From: Campylobacter concisus
Lineage (GTDB): Bacteria; Campylobacterota; Campylobacteria; Campylobacterales; Campylobacteraceae
Direction of reading: 5' to 3'
DNA: 64,000 nt
NCBI RefSeq assembly: GCF_002913045.1
Contig: NZ_PPAF01000004.1
Span: 1-64,000 of the forward strand
Below, in pieces: positions 38,296 through 47,272 of the stretch (positions within the stretch are counted from its first letter, which is position 1; each line of letters begins with the position of its first letter). Made by a program: the position numbers and the translations under genes. A model generated the notes under the pieces. The model saw only the letters and a program-made list of their open reading frames with translations, was not told the origin of the DNA and searched no databases.

Positions 38296-39735
38296 ATGAT
38301 ACATAAAATTCTTATTGCGAATCGTGGTGAGATCGCAGTTAGGATAGTCAGAGCTTGTAGGGATTTACACATCCAAAGCGTAGGAATTTACACAGCACCA
38401 GATAGCGAGTGCTTACATGTGAGGATCGCTGATGAGGCCTATCAAGTGGGCGAAGATCCGATTAAGGGCTATCTTGACGCCAAAGCGATCGTAAAGCTTG
38501 CTAAAGAGTGCGGGGCTGACGCGATACACCCAGGATACGGCTTTCTAAGCGAAAACTACGAATTTGCAAAGGCGGTCGAGGACGCTGGACTTATCTTTAT
38601 CGGTCCAAAGGCTGAAGTGATCAGAAAAATGGGTGATAAAAATATCGCAAGATACCTAATGAAAAGAAACGGCATACCAATCGTTCCAGGCACAGAAAAA
38701 CTAAATGACGAGAGCATGGACGCCATAAAAGAGCACGCTAGACGCATCGGCTACCCAGTCATCTTAAAAGCAAGTGGAGGCGGAGGCGGACGTGGCATCA
38801 GAGAAGTTTGGCAAGAAGAAGATATGCAAGATGCCTTTGAGTCGTGTACTAGAGAGGCAAAGACCTACTTTAATAACGATGAAGTTTTTATGGAGAAGCT
38901 TGTCGTAAATCCTCGCCACATCGAGTTTCAAATTTTAGGCGATAACTACGGCAACATCATCCACCTTTGCGAGCGTGACTGTTCTATCCAAAGGCGCCAC
39001 CAAAAGATCATCGAGATCGCACCTTGCCCATCTATCAGCGAAAATTTAAGAAAGATCATGGGTGTAACCGCAGTAGCTGCTGCAAAGGCTGTGGGCTACT
39101 CAAACGTGGGAACGATCGAGTTTTTGCTAGATGACTACAACAACTTTTACTTCATGGAGATGAATACCCGTATCCAAGTGGAGCACGGCATCACCGAAGA
39201 GATCACAGGCCACGACCTAGTCGTTAGGCAAATAAGGATCGCAGCTGGTGAAATTTTAGAGATCGAGCAAAGCGACATCAAGCCGCGCGGCTACGCGATA
39301 GAGGCAAGGATCACAGCCGAGAATGTCTGGGAGAATTTCATCCCAGCACCAGGCACTATCGAGGGCTACTACCCAGCTCTTGGCCCATCTGTGCGCGTCG
39401 ATAGCCACGTCTATAAAGACTACACCATACCGCCATTTTATGACTCACTTATCGCAAAGCTGATCGTAAAGGCGACCGACTACGACCTAGCGGTAAATAA
39501 GCTTGAAAGAGCACTTGAAGAATTTACCATCGAGGGCGTACGAACGATCATCCCATTTTTGCTAACGATCAGCAAAAGCAAGGAGTTTAGAAGGGGATTT
39601 TTCGATACTAGCTACGTTGAGAAAAACCTAAAAACCATCCTTGAAAACACCTACGACGATATGAATAAAGAGCCAAGCGACGATCTAGAAGAGGTCATCG
39701 TAGAGGCGATAAAAAGATATAAAAAGAAGAGATGA
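38296..39735 (+). CDS. accC: Biotin carboxylase subunit
   Basis: An ATP-grasp biotin carboxylase of 479 residues, slightly longer than E. coli AccC through a Lys/Arg-rich tail. The family start IANRGEIAVRIVRACRDL, the ATP loop GGGGGRGI near 159-166, GVGTIEFL-type segment NVGTIEFLLD and MEMNTRIQVEHG near 292 are intact. It carboxylates biotin on its carrier, either for acetyl-CoA carboxylase or an acyl/pyruvate carboxylase; no partner subunit is adjacent. AAAAGGA precedes the ATG. Confidence 0.93.
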   Translation: MIHKILIANRGEIAVRIVRACRDLHIQSVGIYTAPDSECLHVRIADEAYQVGEDPIKGYLDAKAIVKLAKECGADAIHPGYGFLSENYEFAKAVEDAGLIFIGPKAEVIRKMGDKNIARYLMKRNGIPIVPGTEKLNDESMDAIKEHARRIGYPVILKASGGGGGRGIREVWQEEDMQDAFESCTREAKTYFNNDEVFMEKLVVNPRHIEFQILGDNYGNIIHLCERDCSIQRRHQKIIEIAPCPSISENLRKIMGVTAVAAAKAVGYSNVGTIEFLLDDYNNFYFMEMNTRIQVEHGITEEITGHDLVVRQIRIAAGEILEIEQSDIKPRGYAIEARITAENVWENFIPAPGTIEGYYPALGPSVRVDSHVYKDYTIPPFYDSLIAKLIVKATDYDLAVNKLERALEEFTIEGVRTIIPFLLTISKSKEFRRGFFDTSYVEKNLKTILENTYDDMNKEPSDDLEEVIVEAIKRYKKKR

Positions 39736-39750
39736 ATTTATCTCATTGCG

Positions 39751-39775
39751 GCTTTGGCGATAAATTTCGCCAAAG
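39751..39775 (+). terminator. Hairpin after accC
   Basis: GCTTTGGCG pairs with CGCCAAAGC in a perfect 9-bp stem over a 7-base loop, 15 bases after the stop. The T tract that follows is weak, so it is either a modest terminator or an mRNA-stabilising hairpin. Confidence 0.5.
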
Positions 39776-39962
39776 CTAAATTTCCACGCAAACTGTATGC
39801 GTCTTGGCTTTATCATTTACCATAGCGTAGGGTCTACTGGCATGATCTGATCTGTAACTAAACCAAAATTTAAAACTCTATCTCTTTTAAAAATGAGCTA
39901 TTTTTAGCGCTTATCAAAGCTGGCTTATTTTTGTTGTTTGCGAGTAGAATTTAACCATCGAC

Positions 39963-40373
39963 TTAAGGAAAATGCTCCATGTCACTGGTTTTAAACTTAA
40001 ATATCACCTCGCCACTTTTCGCCTCAACGACATAGAGATGTCCGCTCTTGTCAGCGGTGCCAAAGTAAAGCACCCCCTCACGCAGGTAAACTGGCGTGTA
40101 GAGATATGTGCCAAGCTTTAGCCACCAGATAGTTTTGCCTATCCTTGCGCCCTGCTCTTTAGGTTGCACACTCTCATTTAAATTTTCATCTTTTGCCGCA
40201 CTTTTGAATGCTGCGCCGCTTAAAATTTCTTTACACTCCACTATAAGTGGCGAGCTCATTCGTACGCAAAAGCGCTCAAGTTCGTATGTTTTAGCATCGT
40301 CATAAATCTCTTTTATGAGCTACGCGGCTTTACCAAGCCAATTTACCTCATCATTAATCCTTTATAACATCTC
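39963..40373 (-). pseudogene. Decayed gene of unknown family
   Basis: A 98-codon open segment (40259 down to 39963) ends with VLYFGTADKSGHLYVVEAKSGEVIF, a pattern like PQQ-type beta-propeller repeats. The same frame continues upstream through two stops: RINDEVNWLGKAA, stop, LIKEIYDDAKTYELERF, then the open segment. The coherent coding character on both sides of the stops indicates a broken gene rather than a short real one. A further piece (about 40375-40500, LDHDLHKFKKLAEITKK in another frame) may belong to it. Confidence 0.55.
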
Positions 40374-40529
40374 ACATTTAGTGACTGCTAGTTTTCTTAG
40401 TTATCTCTGCCAGCTTCTTAAATTTATGAAGATCATGGTCTAAATTTGGCGACAAATGGATCAAATTTAAAAGCGCGCTGAAATAAATTTGATAAAATTT
40501 GCCAAAATTTAGCAGATTAAAGGACTGAT

Positions 40530-41114
40530 ATGTTTTTAAAGCTAGATGAAATCACTCAAAAGTTAGATCAAATTTTCTTGCCACTAGAGCAAGAGGGTAT
40601 GGCTGGCATGAGACTCTTGCTTCAAAATGATGTTAAAGCCACCGCACAAGCACTTAAAAACGCACAAGAAGCTCTTGGCATAAATTTCCCAGCTAAATTT
40701 ACAAAGCTTTTAAGCAAATTTGACCTTGGAAATTTTGAAATTTGCAATGTCAAATTTGGCTCCAGAGGCGACTACGCGAGTGAGCTAGTACGGCTAAATA
40801 GCGTAGATGAGTTTGGTGGCAAATGGTGGAACGGCGAGACTCGCCCTTTAAATTTAATAGTCTTTGCCGTGGGTGATCCGTGGATATTTTTGCTTGATTG
40901 CACGAGTGGCGCGGTCTATGCATGGCTCTTTGGAGATGAGGAGCTTTGCGGTAGGTGCGTCGCAAGCGACTTTGAGAAATTTTTCATAGCACTTGCTAGC
41001 ATCGATATAGCAAGGTTAAATGAAGAAACACTGCCATCAACCCAGCATATCCTAAATTTTGTCCAAGCAGACGACACAGCACGTCCTTTCTGGCAAGAGA
41101 TGGCGCAAATTTAG
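40530..41114 (+). CDS. SUKH/SMI1-KNR4-like protein
   Basis: A 194-residue soluble protein. The middle region (FGGKWWNGE near 92, IVFAVGDPWIFLLDCTSGAVYAW near 108-130) has the hydrophobic-strand pattern of SMI1/KNR4 (SUKH) domains, used widely as immunity proteins against toxins of interbacterial competition and contact systems. No toxin gene is beside it. A decayed copy lies at 42955-43258. The fold assignment is my reading of the pattern, so moderate confidence; a plain housekeeping role is equally possible. Confidence 0.65.
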   Translation: MFLKLDEITQKLDQIFLPLEQEGMAGMRLLLQNDVKATAQALKNAQEALGINFPAKFTKLLSKFDLGNFEICNVKFGSRGDYASELVRLNSVDEFGGKWWNGETRPLNLIVFAVGDPWIFLLDCTSGAVYAWLFGDEELCGRCVASDFEKFFIALASIDIARLNEETLPSTQHILNFVQADDTARPFWQEMAQI

Positions 41115-41311
41115 TAAATTTAGACTCACTCTAGCCAAATCCTCTTTTATAAATTTATCCTAGTGATCGAAACAAAAATCACATTTCATAAATTTAGTTT
41201 CGATATGTAACGCTCATCGCCTAAAATAAAAATATAAAAATAAATTTAAATAAAAATTTTTTCTAGGAGAGTTAATATTCAACTACAAAAATTTGACGAA
41301 TAGGAGCCAAA

Positions 41312-42670
41312 ATGAGCGAGTACATCGAAAAAACGATGGAGTGGATAAAAAAGACCAATCCAGGTCAAGGTGTCTTTGTCCAGGCTGCGACCGAGGTTTT
41401 AAACAGCCTCGAGCCGCTTATAAAAAAAGAGAGCAAGTACCAAAAACACGCGATCCTAGAGCGCATCGTGATACCAGAGCGTACGGTGATCTTTCGCGTC
41501 ACGTACATGGGCGACGACGGCAGACCGCAGGTAAATAACGGCTACCGCGTGCAGTTTAACTCAGCCGTCGGCCCCTATAAAGGCGGCATCAGACTGCATC
41601 CTAGCGTAGATCTTGGCGTGCTAAAATTTCTAGGATTTGAGCAAATTTTTAAAAACTCGCTCACGGGCGTAAATATAGGCGGCGCAAAAGGCGGCAGCAC
41701 CTTTGATCCAAAGGGCAAGAGCGAGGGCGAGATAATGCGCTTTTGTCAGGCATTTATGAGTGAGCTATATCGCCACATCGGTAACACCGTGGACGTGCCC
41801 GCAGGCGACATCGGCGTGGGCGCTAGAGAGATCGGCTATATGTTTGGCCAGTATAAGAAGCTAACCGGCAGGTTTGATGGCATCCTAACTGGCAAGGGAC
41901 TAAACTGGGGCGGCAGCCTAGCACGCACGGAGGCGACCGGATACGGGCTGGTATATTTCACGCAAAATATGCTACAAAAAGCGGGCCTAACGCTAGAGGG
42001 CAAAAAGTGCAGCATAAGCGGTAGCGGAAACGTCGCCATATACACGGTAGAAAAGCTCTATCAAGTAGGTGCACTACCTATCACGGTTTCTGATTCAAAC
42101 GGATACGTTTACGACGCGGAGGGCATCGATCTAGCCGTACTTAAAGAGCTAAAAGAAGTAAAACGCGCTCGCCTTAGCGAATATGTCAAATTTAGACCGA
42201 ACGCAAAATACGTAAGCGTAAGCGAGTACAAAGAGGGCAGAAACGGCGTCTGGGACGTTCCATGCGACGGAGCCTTCCCATGTGCGACGCAAAACGAGCT
42301 TCACCTAGCTGATATAAAAGTGCTTTACGCAAATGGCTGCCGCTTCGTGGCTGAGGGCGCAAATATGCCAAGCACGCTTGATGCGATAAATTTCATGCTA
42401 GCGCAAAAGGATTTTTACTTCGCTCCGGCAAAGGCGGCAAACGCGGGCGGCGTGGGCACATCGGGCCTTGAGATGATGCAAAACGCCGGCATGACCGCGT
42501 GGAGCTTTGAAAAGGTAGATCACAGACTACACGGCATCATGAATCACATCTTTGAGCTTAGCTACGAGACTAGCAAGGAGTTTGGCGACGAGGGAAATCT
42601 GGTGCTTGGCTCAAATATCGCGGGCTTTAGAAAAGTGGCCGACGCGATGATAGATCAAGGGTATGTGTAG
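41312..42670 (+). CDS. gdhA: NADP-type glutamate dehydrogenase
   Basis: Interconverts glutamate and 2-oxoglutarate plus ammonia. The 452-residue protein has the substrate-binding block GGIRLHPSV and catalytic Lys in GGAKGG near 128, the dinucleotide motif SGSGNVAIYT near 231, and a C-terminal block with GGVGTSGLEMMQN. Length is that of hexameric NADP enzymes. The ATG has GGAG upstream. The gene is visibly richer in G and C, with many GGC and GCG codons, than its neighbours, suggesting acquisition. It lies between an intact and a decayed copy of the SUKH-like gene. Confidence 0.95.
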   Translation: MSEYIEKTMEWIKKTNPGQGVFVQAATEVLNSLEPLIKKESKYQKHAILERIVIPERTVIFRVTYMGDDGRPQVNNGYRVQFNSAVGPYKGGIRLHPSVDLGVLKFLGFEQIFKNSLTGVNIGGAKGGSTFDPKGKSEGEIMRFCQAFMSELYRHIGNTVDVPAGDIGVGAREIGYMFGQYKKLTGRFDGILTGKGLNWGGSLARTEATGYGLVYFTQNMLQKAGLTLEGKKCSISGSGNVAIYTVEKLYQVGALPITVSDSNGYVYDAEGIDLAVLKELKEVKRARLSEYVKFRPNAKYVSVSEYKEGRNGVWDVPCDGAFPCATQNELHLADIKVLYANGCRFVAEGANMPSTLDAINFMLAQKDFYFAPAKAANAGGVGTSGLEMMQNAGMTAWSFEKVDHRLHGIMNHIFELSYETSKEFGDEGNLVLGSNIAGFRKVADAMIDQGYV

Positions 42671-42696
42671 GGCTAATTTTGCTCTTAGCTCTATAA

Positions 42697-42727
42697 ATTT
42701 ACGTCCAAGTTAAATTTGGACGTAAAT
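42697..42727 (+). terminator. Hairpin after gdhA
   Basis: ATTTACGTCCAA pairs perfectly with TTGGACGTAAAT (12 bp) across a 7-base loop, 27 bases after the stop. There is no T run after it, so termination is plausible but unproven. Confidence 0.55.
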
Positions 42728-42954
42728 CAATATGAAATAATTTTGGGCTTTTAGCTAAAAGAGAGTTTGTCTTTTGTATGGCAAATTTTACTGACAAACT
42801 ATCAAATTTACGCTAGTTTGAAGTATTTTATACAGCGTTCGTTTTGACAAATTCGCGGTGGTGTGATAGATGTAGATTTGAAGCTCGCCTAAATTTAAAA
42901 TATTGATACTAAGGTGGCGAGCAGATTACTATTTTTAGAGCATTTAATAGAAAT

Positions 42955-43258
42955 TTGTCAAAAAAGCTGGTGTGGTGGCAAATGGTGGAGTGGCGAGGTT
43001 TGTGCAACAAATTTGAAAGTTTTTGCCATGGATGCTTTTTGCTTGATTACACGAGTGGTATGTTTATGTATGGCTGTTTAAAGATGAAGAAATTTGTAGC
43101 AAGCGCGTTGCGAGCGAGAAATTTTTATAGTGTTAGCTAGCATCGATATAGCAAGGCAAAATGAAGAAGTCCTGGCAGAGAATGAGCAAACACTAAATTT
43201 TATCCAAGCAGATTATAGGGCATTTGATTTTTGCCAAGAAATGGCTTATAAAATTTAG
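42955..43258 (+). pseudogene. Decayed duplicate of the SUKH-like gene
   Basis: The nucleotide sequence tracks 40812-41114 closely: GGTGGCAAATGGTGGA..GGCGAG, TTGATTxCACGAGTGG, GCTAGCATCGATATAGCAAGG and the final CAAGxxATGGC..ATTTAG stop. In pieces it translates as GGKWWSGE, FLLDYTSG, VYVWLFKDEEICSKRVAS, LASIDIARQNEEVL, NFIQAD and FCQEMAYKI, across several frameshifts and a stop. The 5' third is missing. Similarity even continues past the stop into the 3' flank (TCTTTTATAAATTTA). Confidence 0.85.
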
Positions 43259-43338
43259 TAAATCTATGCTCACCCAGCCTAAATTCTCTTTTATAAATTT
43301 AAGCTACAAACAAACGAATTTCTTAGCAAATTTATACA

Positions 43339-43795
43339 GCTACTAGGCGAAATTTAGCTTATAACACTCGCACAGGTACCATGAATTTACAACTCAAAAG
43401 AAGTTATCAAATTTACTCTTTCAGGCGAGCTCTTGCCTAGTCGAATTTTAGCAAAGTGCCCATGTAATGGTGCAAAAATTAAAATTTGCTACATTTAATC
43501 CACGAACAAGCAAATTTATCGTCAAATTTGGTCGCCACATAAAACCAAGAGTAGTAAAAGCTTTTTGTAAAAAAGTATTATTAAAGCGATATCCCATTAC
43601 CAAATTTAGCTAGATATTAGGCAAAATTTAGCTTAAAAATACTCACGCAAGCACTAAAATTTTGTAAGCTCTCACAAGAAAGTCGATTTGCCTAGATTAT
43701 TTTCAGCACAACACCCATGCAAGCGATAACAAAGCGGGTAAATTCCAGCAAATAAAGATCAAAATTTACTAAATTTAAGCCACATCCAAATTTTA
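43339..43795 (+). repeat. Two diverged tandem copies of a ~170-base unit
   Basis: Copy one (about 43339-43505) and copy two (about 43609-43795) share an ordered series of matches: GGCxAAATTTAGCTTA, CTCxCGCA, TTGCCTAG, CCCATG, and AATTTxCTxxATTTAAxCCAC. The rest is diverged. Neither has an open frame. They look like eroded remains of a repeated gene segment. Confidence 0.5.
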
Positions 43796-43920
43796 CCTAT
43801 CAAATTTAACCATAAGGTATATCAACCCTGCAAACACCTTTGCGTAAATTTAACACATACAAAAATGATAGGATTTTTGAAAATAGTTATTTATGAGTTT
43901 TTGTATTAAAAATTTAATAC
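43796..43920. other. Unassigned AT-rich stretch before infC
   Basis: No frame, repeat or fold was recognised between the decayed repeats and the infC terminator. Confidence 0.4.
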
Positions 43921-43949
43921 AAAAAAGAGCAAGCTAGAGCCTGCTCTTT
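43921..43949 (-). terminator. Intrinsic terminator of thrS-infC
   Basis: On the minus strand AAAGAGCA pairs with TGCTCTTT (8 bp) over a 10-base loop and is followed by a run of T, starting about 10 bases after the infC stop. Confidence 0.85.
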
Positions 43950-43957
43950 GTTAGAAT

Positions 43958-44476
43958 TTAACCCTTTTTTGGAGTTACAAGCATATTTACATAACGACCT
44001 TCTATCATAGGTTCTTTGTCGCGATCAGCTTCATTTTTTATCATTTCCCAGACCTTCTCAAGCATAGCTACGCCAGCTTCTGGGGTGCTCATCTCGCGAC
44101 CCTTTAAAAATACACGAAATTTAACGTGTTTGCCGTCTTGCAAAAACTCGCTTGCGTGTTTAACCTTATAGTTTATATCGTTTTGGGCGATCTTGACAGA
44201 GAGTTTTATCTCTTTTATCTCGATGGTTTTTTGCTTTTTCTTGGCCTCTTTTTGCTTTTTCTCTTGCTGATAGCGGAATTTACCATAGTCCATTATCTTG
44301 CAAACTGGTGGCTTCGCGTCTGGCGCTATAAGTACTAGATCAAGCCCAAGCTTATTTGAGATCTCTAAAGCCTCTTCTCTTGAGATGACACCGTATGCTG
44401 TGCCATCATCCCCTACACATCTTACCTCTCTCGCCCTTATGTCCTCATTGAGCAATACTTCATTTTCCTTACTCAA
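43958..44476 (-). CDS. infC: Translation initiation factor IF-3
   Basis: Binds the 30S subunit and guards start-codon choice. The 172-residue protein has the N-domain block [13 protein letters not shown], a basic linker ([14 protein letters not shown]) and the C-domain with [13 protein letters not shown]. The start is TTG overlapping the thrS stop (TTGA), rather than the ATT or ATC often used by infC to autoregulate. It is translated behind thrS. Confidence 0.96.
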   Translation of the reverse strand: MSKENEVLLNEDIRAREVRCVGDDGTAYGVISREEALEISNKLGLDLVLIAPDAKPPVCKIMDYGKFRYQQEKKQKEAKKKQKTIEIKEIKLSVKIAQNDINYKVKHASEFLQDGKHVKFRVFLKGREMSTPEAGVAMLEKVWEMIKNEADRDKEPMIEGRYVNMLVTPKKG

Positions 44477-46293
44477 AAATGTACCTCACTAAGTTTCTCC
44501 TTCGTTAAATTTATAAATTCCGCCAAGCTCATATCGCTCTGCGTCCTAGCCTGTCTGTCGCGTAGCGCAACGCTCTTGTTCACTACTTCGTTGTCACCTA
44601 GCACGACTATCATAGGCACCCTTTGTTTTTCTGCCGTTCTTATTCTCTTATTTAAACTCTCATTTTTACTTGCGATCTCACTATCGACGTTGATCTTTCT
44701 TAGCTCGCGTGAAATTTCTTTTGCATAGTCTAAATGCGCGTCGCTAATAGGCACGATGACGACTTGCGTTGGAGCTACGAAAAATGGTAGCTCACCAGCA
44801 GTATGCTCAAGTAAAATTCCTATAAATCTCTCAAAACTGCCAAGCAGTGCTCTGTGGAGCATTACGGGGCGTTGTCTTTCGTTGTTTGCATCAATGTAGC
44901 CTAGATCAAAGCGCTCAGGCAAGTTAAAATCGACCTGGATCGTGCCACACTGCCATTTTCGCTTTAGCGCATCGGTGATCTTAATGTCGATCTTTGGTCC
45001 ATAAAATGCGCCGCCGCCCTCGTCGATGCCGTATTTAAAGCCATTTTCATCAAGAGCTTCTTTTAGCGCTTTTGTAGCTGTATCCCAAATTTCATCGCCA
45101 CCGATCGCTTTGGCTGGCTTGGTTGAAATCTCCATCTCATAGTGGAAGCCAAAATTTTCCATTATCGTGCCAGCAAATTTTAAAATTTCTAGGATATTTT
45201 CTTTGATCTGGCTTGGCATACAAAAGATATGTGAGTCATCCTGGGCAAATTCGCGAACTCTGAAAAGTCCGTGAAGCACGCCGCTTTTTTCATGGCGGTG
45301 CACGACGCCATACTCGAAAAATTTAAGCGGCAAGTCACGGTAAGAGCGGATGTCACTTTGATAGACTTTGATGTGACCAACGCAGTTCATCGGCTTGATG
45401 CCGTATTCTGCCTCATCGATCGTCGTAAAGTACATATTTTCTTTATAGTTTGCGTAGTGACCGCTTCTTCTCCACACATCAGCCTTTAAAAGCTCTGGCC
45501 CACGCACTGGCTCGTAGCCACGGTCGCGATGGGCTTTGTATAAAATTTGCTCTAACTTCGAGCGCAAGCGTCCACCATTTGGTAGCCATATCGGCAAGCC
45601 GCCACCCACTTCTTCATCAAAAGTAAACAGCTTCATCTCGGTACCAAGTTTTCTATGGTCACGCTTTTTGGCCTCTTCGATGATGCGGATGTGCTCTTTT
45701 AAACTCTCTTTGTCAGCATATGCTGTGCCGTAAATTCTAGTTAGCATCTCACGACTCTCATCGCCGCCAAGATAAGCTCCAGCCACTCGTGTAAGCTTGA
45801 AAAATTTTAAAAATTTGGTATTTGGTACGTGTGGTCCGCGGCAAAGATCCTCAAAATCACCTTGTGAGTAGCTGCTAACTTCACCGTCTGGGATTCTTTT
45901 TAAGACCTCTTGCTTTAGGTCGTCATCTTTAAATTTTTCACTCATATTAGCTTTGGTTGAGCAAGTTTTGACGATGTCAATTTTCTTCTCAGCAAGCTCT
46001 TTCATCTTATCTTCGATCGCTGCTAGATCGCTTTCGCCTAGCTTCGTGCCCTCATCATCAACTCTAAAATCATAATAAAATCCATCTTCTACGTTTGGTC
46101 CGACAAAAAATTTCGCCTTTGGATAGAGTGATTTGATAGCTTGTGCCATGAGGTGTGCACAGGAGTGTCTGATAACGTGTAGTGCTTCTTTTGAGTTGTC
46201 AAAATAGATAGGCTCGGCACCACTTTCACGCCCTGCGATACTTTGAGTATCGACTATTTCGCCATTTAGTTTGTATGCGATGATATCGCTCAT
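44473..46293 (-). CDS. thrS: Threonyl-tRNA synthetase with reduced N-terminus
   Basis: Charges tRNA-Thr. The 606-residue class II synthetase has the editing domain start [12 protein letters not shown] near 41, the zinc site Cys in MNCVGH near 303, motif 2 around VVHRHEKSG, motif 3 near [12 protein letters not shown] and a standard anticodon-binding C-domain. The N-terminal TGS domain is largely absent compared with E. coli (about 36 residues shorter), a reduction known in related epsilonproteobacteria. The ATG start lacks a strong ribosome site. Confidence 0.96.
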   Translation of the reverse strand: MSDIIAYKLNGEIVDTQSIAGRESGAEPIYFDNSKEALHVIRHSCAHLMAQAIKSLYPKAKFFVGPNVEDGFYYDFRVDDEGTKLGESDLAAIEDKMKELAEKKIDIVKTCSTKANMSEKFKDDDLKQEVLKRIPDGEVSSYSQGDFEDLCRGPHVPNTKFLKFFKLTRVAGAYLGGDESREMLTRIYGTAYADKESLKEHIRIIEEAKKRDHRKLGTEMKLFTFDEEVGGGLPIWLPNGGRLRSKLEQILYKAHRDRGYEPVRGPELLKADVWRRSGHYANYKENMYFTTIDEAEYGIKPMNCVGHIKVYQSDIRSYRDLPLKFFEYGVVHRHEKSGVLHGLFRVREFAQDDSHIFCMPSQIKENILEILKFAGTIMENFGFHYEMEISTKPAKAIGGDEIWDTATKALKEALDENGFKYGIDEGGGAFYGPKIDIKITDALKRKWQCGTIQVDFNLPERFDLGYIDANNERQRPVMLHRALLGSFERFIGILLEHTAGELPFFVAPTQVVIVPISDAHLDYAKEISRELRKINVDSEIASKNESLNKRIRTAEKQRVPMIVVLGDNEVVNKSVALRDRQARTQSDMSLAEFINLTKEKLSEVHF

Positions 46294-46502
46294 TGTTTTT
46301 CCTTATATCAAATTGTCTTTTTTACGATAAAAGAACGATTAAGGATTTTATCTAAATGGGCTTTAAGCTAAACTTAATATTTACTAAGCAAATTTTTATA
46401 AATTCTTTTTAAATCCACAAGCTTTAATCTATAAATTTATTTATAAAATATATATATTTATATTTAAATGTGTAAATCCCTGAATTTAAAGCTTTTTATT
46501 TA

Positions 46503-46508
46503 TATAAT
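46503..46508 (+). promoter_or_regulatory. -10 box for the candidate small RNA
   Basis: TATAAT preceded by a T-rich stretch, about seven bases before the predicted RNA start. Confidence 0.45.
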
Positions 46509-46514
46509 TTATTA

Positions 46515-46646
46515 TATTTTAAGATTATCCCTGATAATATTTGTTCTTGAAATGAATTTAGCAATTTCTCGTCTTTGCATTACTTAAATTCATTTTTCTC
46601 CCGACTAATTTAGTGCTAGGAAGTGGTTAGCCTAGCACTTTTTTAT
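46515..46646 (+). ncRNA. Candidate novel small RNA
   Basis: No gene is present between thrS and the YbaK gene, but the plus strand has a TATAAT, then three stems in a row. Stem one is ATTATC/GATAAT with a 3-base loop (46524-46538). Stem two is AAATGAATTTA/TAAATTCATTT (46550-46595). Stem three is AGTGCTAGG/CCTAGCACT, followed by six T (46612-46644), a classic intrinsic terminator. No plus-strand gene lies upstream that would need this terminator. It matches no RNA family I recognise. Confidence 0.55.
46612..46644 (+). terminator. Intrinsic terminator of the candidate small RNA
   Basis: AGTGCTAGG and CCTAGCACT form a 9-bp stem over a 10-base loop, followed by TTTTTT on the plus strand. In the minus direction no T run follows, so it does not look like the YbaK gene's terminator. 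Confidence 0.7.
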
Positions 46647-47209
46647 TCTGCAAAATTTATTAGCGTTGGTCGTACTATCTTCGTATAATCTTTTGTATTT
46701 AAAATGATCGATCTATCAAGTAGTCCAGCATTAAATGCGATCTCATCGTTTCTTTGTAGCAACCTTTCATCAACTACAATGTGTAAATTTTTATGAAAGC
46801 TAAATGGTGGCACCGAACCAAAAACACAATCTGTCAATGCCAAAACTTCATCTGGACTAGCTAGGCTTGCCCTTTTGCCGTCAAATTTTTGTGTCAAGCT
46901 ATCAAGATTTGCTTGCATATCGGCTGGCAAAATAGCCAAGATATAAGCTTTACCAGCCTTCATCGCTGGCTTTTCATCGCTTAGCAAATAATCATTTAGC
47001 ACATTTTCATCTTTAAAAATTTCTCTAAATTTCGCTTCATCAATACCTTTTATAGAGCAGACCAGCGCCTTTGCACCCTGACTCATTTTAGTGCCTCTTA
47101 TCTTCGCAACCTCCTCTGAAGTCCTCGCGCTCTCATGCTCTATCACTCTAAATTTAGCCCCATTTTTGCTAAGAAGATCGTGGATTTTATTAAAAATTTG
47201 CTCTGACAC
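46643..47209 (-). CDS. YbaK/EbsC-type aminoacyl-tRNA deacylase
   Basis: A 188-residue protein of the YbaK/ProRS-editing-domain family. The HESARTSEEVAKIRG, QGAKALV and GSVPPFSF blocks match. Such proteins hydrolyse mischarged tRNA-Pro or similar. It starts at GTG with AAGGA seven bases upstream. Length is longer than E. coli YbaK by about 30 residues, mostly at the C-terminus. The exact tRNA substrate is not clear. Confidence 0.85.
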   Translation of the reverse strand: MSEQIFNKIHDLLSKNGAKFRVIEHESARTSEEVAKIRGTKMSQGAKALVCSIKGIDEAKFREIFKDENVLNDYLLSDEKPAMKAGKAYILAILPADMQANLDSLTQKFDGKRASLASPDEVLALTDCVFGSVPPFSFHKNLHIVVDERLLQRNDEIAFNAGLLDRSIILNTKDYTKIVRPTLINFAE

Positions 47210-47272
47210 CGCTCTTTCCTTTGGATAAATTTAGTTAAAATTATACCGCTAAAACCAAAAAAGGGCAGGAAA

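Noticed and set aside
42955-43140. 61-codon open frame as a possible small gene
   Set aside because: It is only a stretch of the decayed SUKH copy read partly in the wrong frame.
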